64,000 bases of DNA, taken from Pseudomonas frederiksbergensis. GTDB lineage: Bacteria > Pseudomonadota > Gammaproteobacteria > Pseudomonadales > Pseudomonadaceae. Position numbers and translations under genes: made by a program. Numbering within the stretch: the stretch's first letter is position 1; every line of letters begins with the position of its first letter. The notes under the pieces are model-generated. The model searched no databases. It was not told the origin of the DNA and saw only the letters and a program-made list of their open reading frames with translations. This document shows positions 17,196-26,217 of this stretch, in pieces. The DNA is taken from contig NZ_MOBM01000003.1 of the NCBI RefSeq assembly GCF_003732275.1, forward strand, positions 1 to 64,000, given 5' to 3'.

Positions 17196-17912
17196 TCAGG
17201 GATTGAGGCGCTGCAACCAGGCGCTCAAATCCTGCATCTCGGTGGCGCTGAGGCTGTGACCGACACCCGGATAGGCATGAAACTCGGGCTTGAGTGACAG
17301 GCGCTGCAACAGGCTGTCGGCCTCAGTACCGTCGTTGTAGGGCAGGAGTGTGTCGGCGGTGCCATGACCGATGAAAATCGCCAGCTGCTGGCGTTTTTCA
17401 TCCGGTTTGAGCTCGGCCCTGAGCACCGGCAGGATGCGCCCGCTCAACGCCGCAATCCCGCCTGCCACCTCGGGATGACGCAACGCGACCTCGTAGGACA
17501 TCATCGCGCCCTGGCTGAAACCCACCAGGAATACCTTGTCCGCTTCGGTGTGATATTTCTTCGCCGCTTGTGCGACAAAATCCCTCAGCACCTGGCCGCT
17601 GGCCTTCAGGTCGTCCGTCTCGCCGTCATAGGCGCCCTCACCCTTCTGGCGAAACCACTGGTAACTGCCCTCCTCCAACGTCATCGGCGCCCGCACCGAC
17701 AGGTAGTTGTACTGCGGCGGCAACTCATCCTTGATGTCGAACAGGTCCTGTTCGTTACTGCCGTAACCGTGCAGGAAAATCACCAGGGGTTGGTTGCGGG
17801 ATTCAGCGTCGGCCTGCTCCAGGTACTTGAGCGGCAGATCGGTGTGCAGCGGGGCTTGAGCGTGGACGGCGGAGGACGCCAGGAGCGTGAGCAGAGCGAG
17901 CAACTTCAACAT
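17196..17912 (-). CDS. Secreted alpha/beta-hydrolase, carboxylesterase type
   Basis: About 238 residues with a signal peptide (MLKLLALLTLLASSAVHAQA). The mature part is a phospholipase/carboxylesterase fold: oxyanion region IFLHGYGSNEQDLFD, nucleophile elbow GFSQGAMMS, acid in GTADTLLPY and His in PGVGHSLS. Enzymes of this group hydrolyse short acyl or phosphoester-linked acyl groups. ATG 17912 is chosen because GAAGGAAGG precedes it and a signal peptide begins there. It converges with the gene at 16597, only 11 bases between stops. Confidence 0.85.
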   Translation of the reverse strand: MLKLLALLTLLASSAVHAQAPLHTDLPLKYLEQADAESRNQPLVIFLHGYGSNEQDLFDIKDELPPQYNYLSVRAPMTLEEGSYQWFRQKGEGAYDGETDDLKASGQVLRDFVAQAAKKYHTEADKVFLVGFSQGAMMSYEVALRHPEVAGGIAALSGRILPVLRAELKPDEKRQQLAIFIGHGTADTLLPYNDGTEADSLLQRLSLKPEFHAYPGVGHSLSATEMQDLSAWLQRLNP

Positions 17913-17983
17913 AAACCTTCCTTCACAGTGCGCAGGATTCGGGGCAGAGCCTAACATCTCTTCCCGCCGATGCACCGCCTCCT

Positions 17984-18065
17984 GTAGGAGCTGGCGCAGG
18001 CTGCGATCTTTTGATCTTGTTTTAAAAGCAAAATCAAAAGATCGCAGCCTGCGCCAGCTCCTACG
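17984..18065. repeat. Palindromic repeat, family 2
   Basis: Inverted GTAGGAGCTGGCGCAGGCTG arms and partner with a 14-base spacer, the most compact family 2 element in the window. It lies between the esterase start and the end of the solute-binding gene. Confidence 0.85.
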
Positions 18066-18136
18066 AGAATGTGTTTCTCAAAAAATAAAAAAGCAGCCAC
18101 CGCGTCAACAGTAGCCACCTTTTTTGAACAGCGTGA

Positions 18137-18916
18137 TTAATGGCCGTAAACGTCAAAGTCGAAGTACTTGTCCTGCACTTGCTTGTACTTGCCGTTGGCG
18201 CGGATTTCAGTGATGGCGGTGTTGAATTTGTCCGCCAGTTCTTTATCACCCTTGCGCACGGCGATGCCGGCACCGCCGCCGAAGTACTTGGCGTCTTCAT
18301 AGGTCGGGCCTACGAAGGCGAAGCCTTTACCGGCGTCGGTTTTCAGGAAACCGTCGTCCAGGTTGACCGAGTCGGCCAGCATCGCGTCGAGGCGACCGGC
18401 GACCATGTCCAGGTTGGCTTCCTGCTGGGAACCGTAACGCACCAGGTTGATGCCGGCCGGTACCAGCACTTCAGTGGCGAAACGGTCGTGGGTGCTGGCG
18501 CGCAACACACCGACTTTCTTGCCTTTGAGCTCGGTCAGCGGGTCCTTGACGTCGGTGCCTTCCTTCATCACGAAGCGCGCCGGGGTGTGGTAGTACTTGA
18601 TGGTGAAGTCGACGTTCTTCTTGCGATCGTCAGTGATGGTCATGGACGACAGGATCGCGTCGATTTTCTTGACCTTCAGGGCCGGGATCAGACCATCGAA
18701 CTCTTGCTCGACCCAGGTACACTTCACCTTCATCTGCTCACACAACGCATCGCCGATGTCCACGTCGAAACCGGTGAGTTTGCCGTCCGGGGTTTTCATC
18801 GAGAATGGCGGGTAGCCGGCTTCGATACCGAGGCGAATCGGCTTGGCGTCATCGGCCACGGCGGTCAGGGACAACATCGACAGTGCCAGGGCACCGAACA
18901 TCACTCGCTTCTTCAT
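18137..18916 (-). CDS. ABC transporter periplasmic amino-acid-binding protein
   Basis: A 259-residue family 3 solute-binding protein with a signal peptide (ending TAVA). Motifs include [21 protein letters not shown], a [14 protein letters not shown] segment, [15 protein letters not shown], and VGVLRAS, as in lysine/arginine/ornithine- or histidine-binding proteins. The permease and ATPase genes expected beside it are absent, so it is an orphan that must use a transporter encoded elsewhere. The ATG has AGGAG seven bases upstream. Confidence 0.88.
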   Translation of the reverse strand: MKKRVMFGALALSMLSLTAVADDAKPIRLGIEAGYPPFSMKTPDGKLTGFDVDIGDALCEQMKVKCTWVEQEFDGLIPALKVKKIDAILSSMTITDDRKKNVDFTIKYYHTPARFVMKEGTDVKDPLTELKGKKVGVLRASTHDRFATEVLVPAGINLVRYGSQQEANLDMVAGRLDAMLADSVNLDDGFLKTDAGKGFAFVGPTYEDAKYFGGGAGIAVRKGDKELADKFNTAITEIRANGKYKQVQDKYFDFDVYGH

Positions 18917-19223
18917 TTATAACTCCTGTATGCGGAGGCTTTTATTGGCAACTTTCGGCTGGTGAAGACCGAAGTGGCCGGCAGTCTAGAGCGGCTGCAG
19001 GAGGGCAAATTGTGTTTAGGCGACAAATAGTTATAGAATAACAGCCAAGGGATTCAAGGCGCTTGAAGCGTGCGCCAAGGTGGTGCAAGGGCTGTAGGAC
19101 AATCCTTTGCTTCAGACAAAACCTACAAGATTTCGGGCGTGATCCGATTGAACAGTCGCACTGGCGATGAACTTTTTTTGCGGCACATTGACCCCGCCAA
19201 CCCATTCCCGGAAGAGAAGCGTG

Positions 19224-19880
19224 ATGCCCACGTTGAACCTGATCCAGCACCATCCTGCCGAAGGTCCTGGCGCCATTGCCGAATGGGCTCGGGCCCGTGG
19301 CATTACGCTGGAGGTGTTTCGCGCCGACCTCGGCCAGTTGCCGCCGGTGAGCGCAGCACCGGTGATCCTGTTGGGCGGGCCTTATGAATCCAATGCCGGG
19401 CCGACGTGGCTGGAAGCGGAGCGTCAGTGGCTGGCAGGCAATCTGGATCAGGGCGCGGCGGTGTTTGCGATTTGTCTGGGCGCGCAATTGCTGGCGCTGA
19501 GTCTGGGTGGCAATGTGCGGCGGATGTCTCGCCCCGAAACTGGCTGGACGACTGTGACCTTTGCGGATGGCCAGAGGCTGAAGGTGCTGGAGTGGCACGA
19601 AGACGCGATCGATCTACCGGGCGATGCGCAATTGCTGGCCAGCAGTGACGTGTGCGAGCAGCAGATGTATCGCGTCGGGGCCACGCGGGTGGGGTTGCAG
19701 TTCCACCCGGAGTGGAATGCTGAATCGGTGACGACCCTCAATGAGTACTTTGCCGAGGAATCACCGTTGCCTCGGGGGCCACAGGACAGCATCGCCTATC
19801 AAGCCGTCAATCATTGGTTGCAGGCGACGCTGGATGAATGGTGGGGGCTTCATCAGCTAATCGCTGAACCTGAGATCTGA
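19224..19880 (+). CDS. Class I glutamine amidotransferase
   Basis: A 218-residue GATase. The nucleophile elbow is FAICLGAQLLALSLGG with the catalytic Cys, and the His-x-Glu pair is in LQFHPEWN. No synthetase domain is attached, as in GuaA-like free-standing amidotransferases and gamma-glutamyl-type peptidases, so the target of the released ammonia, or a hydrolytic role, is unknown. ATG 19224 (GAAGAGAAG ahead) is preferred over the long upstream extension. Confidence 0.82.
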   Translation: MPTLNLIQHHPAEGPGAIAEWARARGITLEVFRADLGQLPPVSAAPVILLGGPYESNAGPTWLEAERQWLAGNLDQGAAVFAICLGAQLLALSLGGNVRRMSRPETGWTTVTFADGQRLKVLEWHEDAIDLPGDAQLLASSDVCEQQMYRVGATRVGLQFHPEWNAESVTTLNEYFAEESPLPRGPQDSIAYQAVNHWLQATLDEWWGLHQLIAEPEI

Positions 19881-19889
19881 TGGATTTCT

Positions 19890-20022
19890 GTGGCGAGGGA
19901 GCTTGCTCCCGCTCGGCTGCGAAGCAGTCGTAAATACTGAGAATGAGAGTTACCCAGGGAATCGTGGTTGAGTGTTTTCAGGGCCGCTACGCGACCCAAC
20001 GGGAGCAAGCTCCCTCGCCACA
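19890..20022. repeat. Palindromic repeat, family 3 (GTGGCGAGGGAGCTTGCTCC)
   Basis: A larger inverted element: GTGGCGAGGGAGCTTGCTCC and CGGCTGCGAAGCAGTCG on the left, GGGCCGCTACGCGACCCAACG and the complementary end on the right. It fills the gap between convergent genes. Family 3 recurs at 31889, 33393 and 41302. Confidence 0.8.
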
Positions 20023-20026
20023 TTAG

Positions 20027-20461
20027 TCAGCATTCACAACTTATGGGCATCGCAACGACAGGTTGCACCGCAACACTCAATTCAAACCCCTCATCCAGCC
20101 ACCCGGTCACCCCGCCAATCATCTCCTTGACCGGGTAACCCAGCGCCGCCAATTTCACCGCAGCCTTGTTGGCGCCGTTGCAGTGGGGCCCCGCGCAATA
20201 GACCACGAACAGCGTGGATTTCGAATAAGTCGCCAGGCCGTCAGCCGTGATCAGTCGGCCCGGGATGTTGATTGCGCCCGGCACATGTCCGCGCTCGAAC
20301 GCCAACGGTCCGCGCACGTCCACCAGGACAAAATCCACCTCGCCGGCCTGTTGGCTGCCGTAGACGTCGGAACAATCGGTTTCGAAGGTCAGACGGTTGC
20401 TGAAATGCATCAGGGCAATGGCGGATGGGGCTGCGGGAATTTCGCGAACCAGGCTGGGCAT
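20027..20461 (-). CDS. Rhodanese-like protein
   Basis: A 144-residue single-domain rhodanese: LVDVRGPLAFERGHVPGAINIP, active-site Cys in VVYCAGPHCNGANKA and the closing GGVTGWLDEGF. The active loop CAGPHC keeps two cysteines, fitting sulfur transfer or thiol sensing. ATG 20461 has GGAG nine bases ahead. It is divergent from ftrA, 101 bases apart, an arrangement seen often in Pseudomonas, which suggests FtrA controls it. Confidence 0.87.
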   Translation of the reverse strand: MPSLVREIPAAPSAIALMHFSNRLTFETDCSDVYGSQQAGEVDFVLVDVRGPLAFERGHVPGAINIPGRLITADGLATYSKSTLFVVYCAGPHCNGANKAAVKLAALGYPVKEMIGGVTGWLDEGFELSVAVQPVVAMPISCEC

Positions 20462-20562
20462 GGGCTGTACTCCAAAGTCTCGGTGGGTGTGGGAAGACTT
20501 TATCTGCCCCGCGCTTGCCGCTACAGTGGCGCACAAGACACTCACCGGGAATTTTCCGCCAA

Positions 20563-21537
20563 ATGCAGCCCACCCCTGGATTGGTCGCGATTCTGGCCTA
20601 CGACGGCCTCTGTACTTTCGAATTCGGCATCGCCGTGGAGATCTTCGGCCTGGCGCGGCCGGAGTTCGATTTCCCTTGGTATGAGCATCGTATCGTCGCT
20701 GTCGACCAAGGGCCGATGTGTGCCATGGGCGGCATTCAGGTGCTGGCCGACGGCGGGATGGAACTGCTGGAAGAGGCCCGGACCATCATCATCCCCGGCT
20801 GGCGCGACCGCAGCGCCGCGGTGCCTGAACCTTTGCTCGCCGCCCTGCGCCAGGCCCATGCCCGGGGTGCGCGATTGCTGTCGATCTGTTCGGGGGTATT
20901 CGTGCTGGCGGCCACCGGTTTGCTCGACGGTCACGGCGCCACGACGCATTGGCGCTACACCGCTGAACTGGCCGAACGTTTTCCGGACATTCAGGTGGAC
21001 CCGGACGTGCTCTATGTCGATTCGGGCCAATTGATCACCTCAGCCGGCAGCGCCGCCGGCATCGATGCCTGCCTGCACCTGGTCGCGCGGGATTTCGGCA
21101 CTCAGGTGGCCAACTCGGTGGCACGGCGGTTGGTGATGTCGCCGCAACGTACCGGCGGCCAGGCGCAGTTCATTCCGTCACCGGTCAGCCCGACGCCGCG
21201 CAGCGATCTGTCGCGGGTCATGCAATGGGCGCGGGAACGTCTGCACGAACCGCTGGAAGTTCGCGACCTCGCCAGCGAGGCGGCCATGAGTGAACGCACG
21301 TTTCTGCGGCGGTTCACCGAAGCCAGCGGCCTGCCACCCAAGGCATGGTTGCAACATGAGCGCCTGGCCCGGGCCCGTGAGTTGCTGGAGAGCACCCGCC
21401 AGAACACCGAGCAGATTGCCCAGCATTGTGGTTATCGTTCGGTGGAGAGTTTCCGGGTGGCGTTTCGCAGTATGGTCGGAGTGCCGCCGTCGGTTTATCG
21501 GGAGCGGTTTGGGCGCGAGGTAAAGGCGATTTTTTGA
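20563..21537 (+). CDS. ftrA: FtrA-type transcriptional regulator (GlxA/AraC family)
   Basis: A 324-residue regulator. The N-terminal 180 residues are a DJ-1/PfpI-like domain (VAILAYDGLCTFEFGIAVEI, LLSICSGVFVLAATGLLDG). The C-terminal 110 residues carry two AraC helix-turn-helices (VRDLASEAAMSERTFLRRF and IAQHCGYRSVESFRVAF). ATG 20563 is taken rather than the longer frame from 20425 because that would overlap the divergent rhodanese. The PfpI part usually acts as a ligand or redox sensor, not as an enzyme, although the Cys of ICSG is kept. Confidence 0.87.
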   Translation: MQPTPGLVAILAYDGLCTFEFGIAVEIFGLARPEFDFPWYEHRIVAVDQGPMCAMGGIQVLADGGMELLEEARTIIIPGWRDRSAAVPEPLLAALRQAHARGARLLSICSGVFVLAATGLLDGHGATTHWRYTAELAERFPDIQVDPDVLYVDSGQLITSAGSAAGIDACLHLVARDFGTQVANSVARRLVMSPQRTGGQAQFIPSPVSPTPRSDLSRVMQWARERLHEPLEVRDLASEAAMSERTFLRRFTEASGLPPKAWLQHERLARARELLESTRQNTEQIAQHCGYRSVESFRVAFRSMVGVPPSVYRERFGREVKAIF

Positions 21538-21552
21538 GGTGTGCTTGAGGGC

Positions 21553-21696
21553 CCCTTCGCGAGCAGGCTCGCTCCCACATTAGATCTGTGGTGACCACAA
21601 GACCATTGTAGGAGCGAGGCTTGCCCGCGAAGGCGTCGTACACAAATGTTGTGATCAATAGAGATCCACTGTGGGAGCGAGCCTGCTCGCGATGGC
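21553..21696. repeat. Cluster of three family 1 REP arms
   Basis: Three single arms in a row: CTTCGCGAGCAGGCTCGCTC (21554-), GTAGGAGCGAGGCTTGCCCG (21608-) and GTGGGAGCGAGCCTGCTCGC (21671-). The middle arm has one extra base. The odd number suggests a REPIN doublet plus a solo arm. It separates convergent ftrA and cobF; nothing else is in this gap. Confidence 0.8.
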
Positions 21697-21718
21697 GCCC
21701 CCCCAGACACCCATTCTC

Positions 21719-22474
21719 TCAAGACTTGCGCAACAAATAGGTATCCATAATCCACCCATGCTCCAGCCGCGCCGCCTTGCGCACGCGCTCAATCTCATCC
21801 GCGACATCCTTGAGCTTGCCGCTAATCAGGATTTCATCCGGCGTCCCCAGATAAGCCCCCCAGTAAATCTCCGTCTCCTGATCGGCCACGTGATGGTAGG
21901 CATCTTGCGCATCCAGCATCACCACCAGACTGTCGGCGTCACTCACCTGCCCCGCCGCCAACCGCCGGCCGGTGGTGATTTCAATCGAGCGACCGATGCG
22001 ATTCAGCGGCACCTTATGTTGCGCCGCCAACGCCTGCACGCTGGTGATTCCGGGGATCACCTCGAACTCGAACACACACCGGCCTGACGCCAGAATCGCC
22101 TGCAGAATCCGAATGGTGCTGTCGTACAACGCCGGGTCACCCCACACCAGAAAACCGCCGCACTGGTCGTCGGTCATTTCCTCGCTGATCAACCGCTCGA
22201 AGGTCTGCTGCTTGGCGCGGTTCAGGTCTTCGACGCTGACCTTGTAGTCCACATCCCCGCGCTCCCGCTCCGGGCTGTGGGCCTCGACGAAGCGGTAGCC
22301 CTGACCAGTGATGTAGCGCTCACAGATCTCGCGGCGCAGGTCGATCAGTTTGTCTTTGCTCTGGCCCTTGTCCATGAGGAAAAACACATCGACGCAGTTC
22401 AGCGCCTTCACCGCCTGCATCGTGATGTAATCGGGGTTGCCGGCGCCGACACCGATGACCAGAAGTTTTTTCAT
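21719..22474 (-). CDS. cobF: Precorrin-6A synthase (deacetylating)
   Basis: A 251-residue SAM methyltransferase of the corrin pathway: LLVIGVGAGNPDYITMQAVKAL at the start, FLVWGDPALYDSTIRILQ in the middle and VIPGITSVQALAAQHKVPLNRIG, all CobF marks. It methylates precorrin-5 at C1 and removes the acetyl group in aerobic cobalamin synthesis. The ATG overlaps the stop of the phosphatase upstream by one base. No other cob genes are in the window, so cobF is separate from the main pathway cluster. Confidence 0.93.
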   Translation of the reverse strand: MKKLLVIGVGAGNPDYITMQAVKALNCVDVFFLMDKGQSKDKLIDLRREICERYITGQGYRFVEAHSPERERGDVDYKVSVEDLNRAKQQTFERLISEEMTDDQCGGFLVWGDPALYDSTIRILQAILASGRCVFEFEVIPGITSVQALAAQHKVPLNRIGRSIEITTGRRLAAGQVSDADSLVVMLDAQDAYHHVADQETEIYWGAYLGTPDEILISGKLKDVADEIERVRKAARLEHGWIMDTYLLRKS

Positions 22475-23040
22475 CAATGTGCTCCCTCAGGGTCCGTGCC
22501 CATCAAGCGTAGCCGCCAGCGACCGTTGAACCGCAACTCGATGGCCGACAACGGTTCGACGTCGATCTGGTTGAACGCCGCGCCCTGCAGCACCTGCATC
22601 AGTGCGGCGCGGATGACAAAAGGATGGGTGATGGCAACGATATGCCCCGGCGTCGCCTCAAGGCTATTCAACCACCCAGCCACCCGCTTACCGAGTTGCG
22701 CCACCGATTCTCCACCGTGAGGCGCCGAGGTCGGGTCATTGAGCCAGGCCTGGAGCGTCTCGGGTTCGGCTGTTTGCAGATCGTCGATCGACGTGCCTTT
22801 CCAGCGTCCGAAATCGCAATCTGCCAGTGCCGCGACAATCTCCACGTCGTCGCCAAACAGCTCAGCGGTTTGCCGGGTCCGCCGTTCCGGGCCACAGAGC
22901 AAACGGGGTGTGCCCTTGAACTGGCGGCAACGCGAACCCTTCACCGATTGCCAATCCATTTCCAACGGCTCATTCGTAGGAAAACACGCCAATTTTTGTG
23001 CGACGGTTCGAGCGTGGCACATCAGGGTCAAGCGGGTCGC
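22474..23040 (-). CDS. Histidine phosphatase superfamily protein with altered catalytic motif
   Basis: About 188 residues with the branch-1 phosphoglycerate-mutase-like fold. The usual catalytic L-x-RHG-x-T is replaced by LTLMCHART: the His stays, the preceding Arg is Cys, the following Gly is Ala. The second-core segments follow the family: CGPERRTRQTAELF, DFGRWKG, HGGESVAQLGKRVAGW and the second His in IVAITHPFVIRAAL. The start is uncertain: GTG 23040 is a compromise; GTG 23082 and TTG 23115 are also in frame. Coupling to cobF hints at a cobalamin-related role such as CobC-like dephosphorylation, but this is inference. Confidence 0.72.
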   Translation of the reverse strand, partial: ATRLTLMCHARTVAQKLACFPTNEPLEMDWQSVKGSRCRQFKGTPRLLCGPERRTRQTAELFGDDVEIVAALADCDFGRWKGTSIDDLQTAEPETLQAWLNDPTSAPHGGESVAQLGKRVAGWLNSLEATPGHIVAITHPFVIRAALMQVLQGAAFNQIDVEPLSAIELRFNGRWRLRLMGTDPEGAH

Positions 23041-23387
23041 CTGCACGGAAGATTTCTCTGTCGATGGGATGGAGAACGGCACGATGCCACCAATAATCGG
23101 CCCATTGTGCCGCAAGAAGCGCGATCCGGGGCGCTTCGTTTCAGCAGTCGTTCAAGGTTGGCGACCCCATTTTATCCCCGATAAGTAGCAATCTCTGACA
23201 CCTCTATGGGCGATGTCCTACAAAGGCAGTCGACATCCGCGTAGCCCACTGCGCACGGGGTTTTCACCCTATTTTGGGGCGTTTAAAATCCACACAATAA
23301 TTCACTAGACATGTAGCACACGTTACATAAATACTGTTTTGGCAATTTATGAAATGAAACCGACACACCCATCCAGCAGGAGCCCGG

Positions 23388-24242
23388 ATGCCCTCTCTCA
23401 GAGACCTGATCACCAATCCCGGCCTGGACTTCACCCCGTCGGAACGCAAAGTCATACGAGCCTTGCTGGACCAGTATCCGCGTAACGGACTGGGCCCCAT
23501 GTCACGTCTGGCCGAACATGCCGGTGTCAGCGATCCGACCATTGTGCGGCTGGTAAAGAAGCTTGGTTTCAGCGGTTATGCCGAGTTTCAGGAAGCCTTG
23601 CTCCGCGACATGGACGACCGCCTGCGCTCTCCCCGTACCCTGTTGCAACCCCGCGCTCATCTCAAGAAAGATGACCCCTGGAGCCACTATCTGGCGAACA
23701 GCCATCGGGCATTGGTCGATACCCAGGCGCTGACCCAACCCGAAGACGTGCGAATTTTGATCGAATGGCTGCTCGACATCCGTCATCAGATCCATTGCTT
23801 TGGCGGCCGCTTCAGCAGTTTCCTCGCCAACTATTTGCTCAACCATCTGCGCCTGCTGCGGCCCGGCTGTTTTGCCCTGGAAGACAACGCGCAATTACCG
23901 GACCGGTTGTTCGACGTGCAGCGTCAGGACGTGGTGCTGATGTTCGACTATCGCCGCTACCAGTCCCAGGCCCTGCGAGTCGCCAATGCCGCAAAGAGTC
24001 GACATGCGCGGGTCGTGCTGTTCACCGACGTCTACGCATCACCGCTGCGGGAAATGGCCGACCTGATCATCAGTGCGCCGGTGGAATCGGCGTCGGCCTT
24101 CGACTCGATGGTTCCGGCGCTGGCCCAGGTTGAAGCACTGGTTGCCTGCCTGTCCCTGCGTAGCCCCGATCTGGCCGATCGCCTGGAAGGCATCGATGCC
24201 CTGCGGACCGACTTCGACACTCACCTGCTGGAGGATAAATAA
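23388..24242 (+). CDS. MurR/RpiR-family transcriptional regulator
   Basis: A 284-residue protein with an N-terminal helix-turn-helix of RpiR type (LTPSERKV-like start, MSRLAEHAGVSDPTIVRLVKKLGFSGYAEF) and a C-terminal SIS domain (residues about 120-260; VLMFDYRRYQSQALRVANAAKSR, VVLFTDVYASPLREMADL). Such regulators sense a metabolite through the SIS domain, classically a phosphosugar, but many control amino-acid use. It starts the block of catabolic genes and its stop is 2 bases before the next gene, so it is probably autoregulated. CAGGAGC lies ahead of its ATG. Confidence 0.9.
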   Translation: MPSLRDLITNPGLDFTPSERKVIRALLDQYPRNGLGPMSRLAEHAGVSDPTIVRLVKKLGFSGYAEFQEALLRDMDDRLRSPRTLLQPRAHLKKDDPWSHYLANSHRALVDTQALTQPEDVRILIEWLLDIRHQIHCFGGRFSSFLANYLLNHLRLLRPGCFALEDNAQLPDRLFDVQRQDVVLMFDYRRYQSQALRVANAAKSRHARVVLFTDVYASPLREMADLIISAPVESASAFDSMVPALAQVEALVACLSLRSPDLADRLEGIDALRTDFDTHLLEDK

Positions 24243-24244
24243 GG

Positions 24245-24889
24245 ATGTTCACGCTCCCCCACCACTCGCCCCGGGACTTGCCGTTTGCCGCCGACCACAC
24301 CGCGCTGTTGCTGGTGGACATGCAGCGTGCCTGGCTCGAACCGCAGTTCGACCCGCACCTCAACAGGCCGGATGCCGAATACTTTCTGACCCGCGCCCAC
24401 ATGCAAGTGGTGCCCAATCAACGCCGACTGCTCAGTGCCTTTCGTAATGCGCGACAAAACGTGCTGCACACGCTCATCGAAAGTCTCACCGCCGATGGTC
24501 GCGATCGTTCGCTGGATCACAAACTCTCGGACATGCACCTGCCCAAAGGCAGCCTGCAAGCACGAATCATCGATGACCTGACGCCGATCGAAAACGAAAT
24601 CGTGCTGCCCAAGACCTCTTCCGGGGTCTTCAACTCCACCAACATCGACTACGTGCTGCGCAACCTTGAAACCCGGCACCTGATCATCGCCGGCATTGTC
24701 ACCGATCAGTGCGTAGACATGGCCGTGCGCGATGCCGCCGACCGCGGCTATCTGGTGACGCTGGTCGAAGATGCCTGCGCCACCTACACCGAACAACGGC
24801 ATCACGCCTGCCTGAATGCCATCAAAGGCTACTGCTGGATCACCGATACCCAAACCGTGCTCCGCCGGTTACAGGAGATGCAGCCATGA
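24245..24889 (+). CDS. Isochorismatase-like cysteine hydrolase
   Basis: A 214-residue enzyme with the family triad: Asp25 in LLLVDMQRAW, Lys123 in VLPKTSSGVF and Cys156 in IVTDQCVDMAVRDA. The cis-peptide-type loop precedes the Cys as usual. Members hydrolyse amides (nicotinamide, N-carbamoyl compounds, biuret, ureidoacrylate). The substrate here is unknown; the setting suggests an amide or carbamoyl group on an amino acid or amine. The gene follows the regulator by 2 bases and its stop overlaps the next ATG. Confidence 0.87.
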   Translation: MFTLPHHSPRDLPFAADHTALLLVDMQRAWLEPQFDPHLNRPDAEYFLTRAHMQVVPNQRRLLSAFRNARQNVLHTLIESLTADGRDRSLDHKLSDMHLPKGSLQARIIDDLTPIENEIVLPKTSSGVFNSTNIDYVLRNLETRHLIIAGIVTDQCVDMAVRDAADRGYLVTLVEDACATYTEQRHHACLNAIKGYCWITDTQTVLRRLQEMQP

Positions 24890-26217
24890 GCGCACGCCTG
24901 TCACCACTGCCGATGACCACGATCGTCACCACCGACCTGATCGGCGTGACGCGCGGCCGTTCCTTTCCCACCGACGAACTCGATGCCTATCAAGTGGCGG
25001 GCTGCGGCTGGGTGCCGGCCAACAGCGCCCTGACCCCGCAAGACATCATCGCCTCCAGCAATCCATGGGGCGCTTATGGAGACTTGCGGCTGATCCCCGA
25101 CTTGAGCAGCCGCGTGACCGTCAACAACGGCCCGGACGCCAATGCTCCGGCGCTGGACTTCATTCATGGAGATATTCGTGAAACCGATGGCCGCCCGTGG
25201 GGCGCCTGTCCGCGCACGCTGTTGCGCAACGAGGTAGAGCGTTATCGCGACGAATTGGGACTGCAGATCAACGCCGCGTTCGAACATGAATTCAACCTTG
25301 GCAGCGGCGCGGCTGAGCATCTGGCGTTCTCTCTTGAGGCGCAGCGCCAGGGCGCCGAGTTCGGCGGCTGGTTGCTCAGCGCACTGCGTGCCGGCGGTGT
25401 GGAACCAGAGATGTTCCTGCCGGAATACGGCAAGCACCAATACGAAATCACTTGCCGCCCGGCCCTTGGCGTCGCCGCCGCCGACCGCGCGGTGAACGTG
25501 CGCGAGATCACTCGTGAGATTGCTCGGCAAATGGGCCTGGACCTGAGTTTCGCCCCCAAGACCTCCGAGCAGGCGGTGTGCAATGGCGTGCATTTACACG
25601 TGAGCCTGCAGGATCTGGCCGGCCACCCGGTGATGTACGACGCGGGCACCACCAACGGCCTGTCGACCCTCGGCCAGCATTGGGCCGCCGGCGTTCTGCA
25701 TTATTTGCCGGCGCTCTGTGCCTTTACCGCGCCGACACCGGTTTCCTACGAACGTTTGCAGCCCCATCACTGGAGTGCTTCCTACGCCTGCCTCGGCCAA
25801 CGCAACCGCGAAGCGGCACTGCGGATTTGCCCGACCGTGAGCCTGGGCGGCAAAGCCGTGGCGGCGCAGTACAACCTGGAATTTCGCGCCATGGACGCCA
25901 CCGCCTCGCCGCATCTGGCCATGGCCGCGTTGCTGATCGCCGGGCGCCTGGGCATCGAGCAGCGTCTGGCCCTCAACGCGATTACCGATGAAGTCCCTGA
26001 TTCCCTGAACGAAGAGCAACGCCAGGCCCGCGGTATCGTCGCCCTGCCGGCGTCCCTGCCCCAGGCCCTGGAATGCCTGCGCAACAGCGAGGCGCTGATC
26101 GAAGCCCTGCCGAGCGTCTTGCTGGACACCTGGTTTGCCCTTAAAACCGAAGAACTGAGGCTCACGGACCAGCTCTCGCCCGCCGATCTTTGTGAGCACT
26201 ATGCGCGCCTGTATTGA
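24886..26217 (+). CDS. Glutamine-synthetase-like ligase (PuuA / gamma-glutamylamine type)
   Basis: A 443-residue GS-fold ligase. Metal and substrate motifs are kept: FEHEF, GKHQYEIT, NGVHLHVSL, the nucleotide Arg in NREAALRI and the end pair EFRAMDATASPHLA. Overall it is closer to the GlnA-like enzymes that gamma-glutamylate amines (PuuA, SpuI) than to nitrogen-assimilating GlnA; no adenylylation Tyr loop was recognised. ATG 24886 overlaps the previous stop (ATGA) with AGGAGA ahead. The next gene starts inside its 3' end, so the trio is translationally coupled. Confidence 0.85.
   Translation: MSARLSPLPMTTIVTTDLIGVTRGRSFPTDELDAYQVAGCGWVPANSALTPQDIIASSNPWGAYGDLRLIPDLSSRVTVNNGPDANAPALDFIHGDIRETDGRPWGACPRTLLRNEVERYRDELGLQINAAFEHEFNLGSGAAEHLAFSLEAQRQGAEFGGWLLSALRAGGVEPEMFLPEYGKHQYEITCRPALGVAAADRAVNVREITREIARQMGLDLSFAPKTSEQAVCNGVHLHVSLQDLAGHPVMYDAGTTNGLSTLGQHWAAGVLHYLPALCAFTAPTPVSYERLQPHHWSASYACLGQRNREAALRICPTVSLGGKAVAAQYNLEFRAMDATASPHLAMAALLIAGRLGIEQRLALNAITDEVPDSLNEEQRQARGIVALPASLPQALECLRNSEALIEALPSVLLDTWFALKTEELRLTDQLSPADLCEHYARLY

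Noticed and set aside
18066..18136. Possible terminator after the amino-acid-binding gene
   Set aside because: GGTGGCT occurs twice as a direct repeat, not inverted, so no stable stem forms in spite of nearby A/T runs.
23041..23387. Cobalamin riboswitch ahead of the phosphatase-cobF pair
   Set aside because: No B12-box-like sequence or extended pairing could be seen, and biosynthetic genes in this genus are not always riboswitch-controlled.
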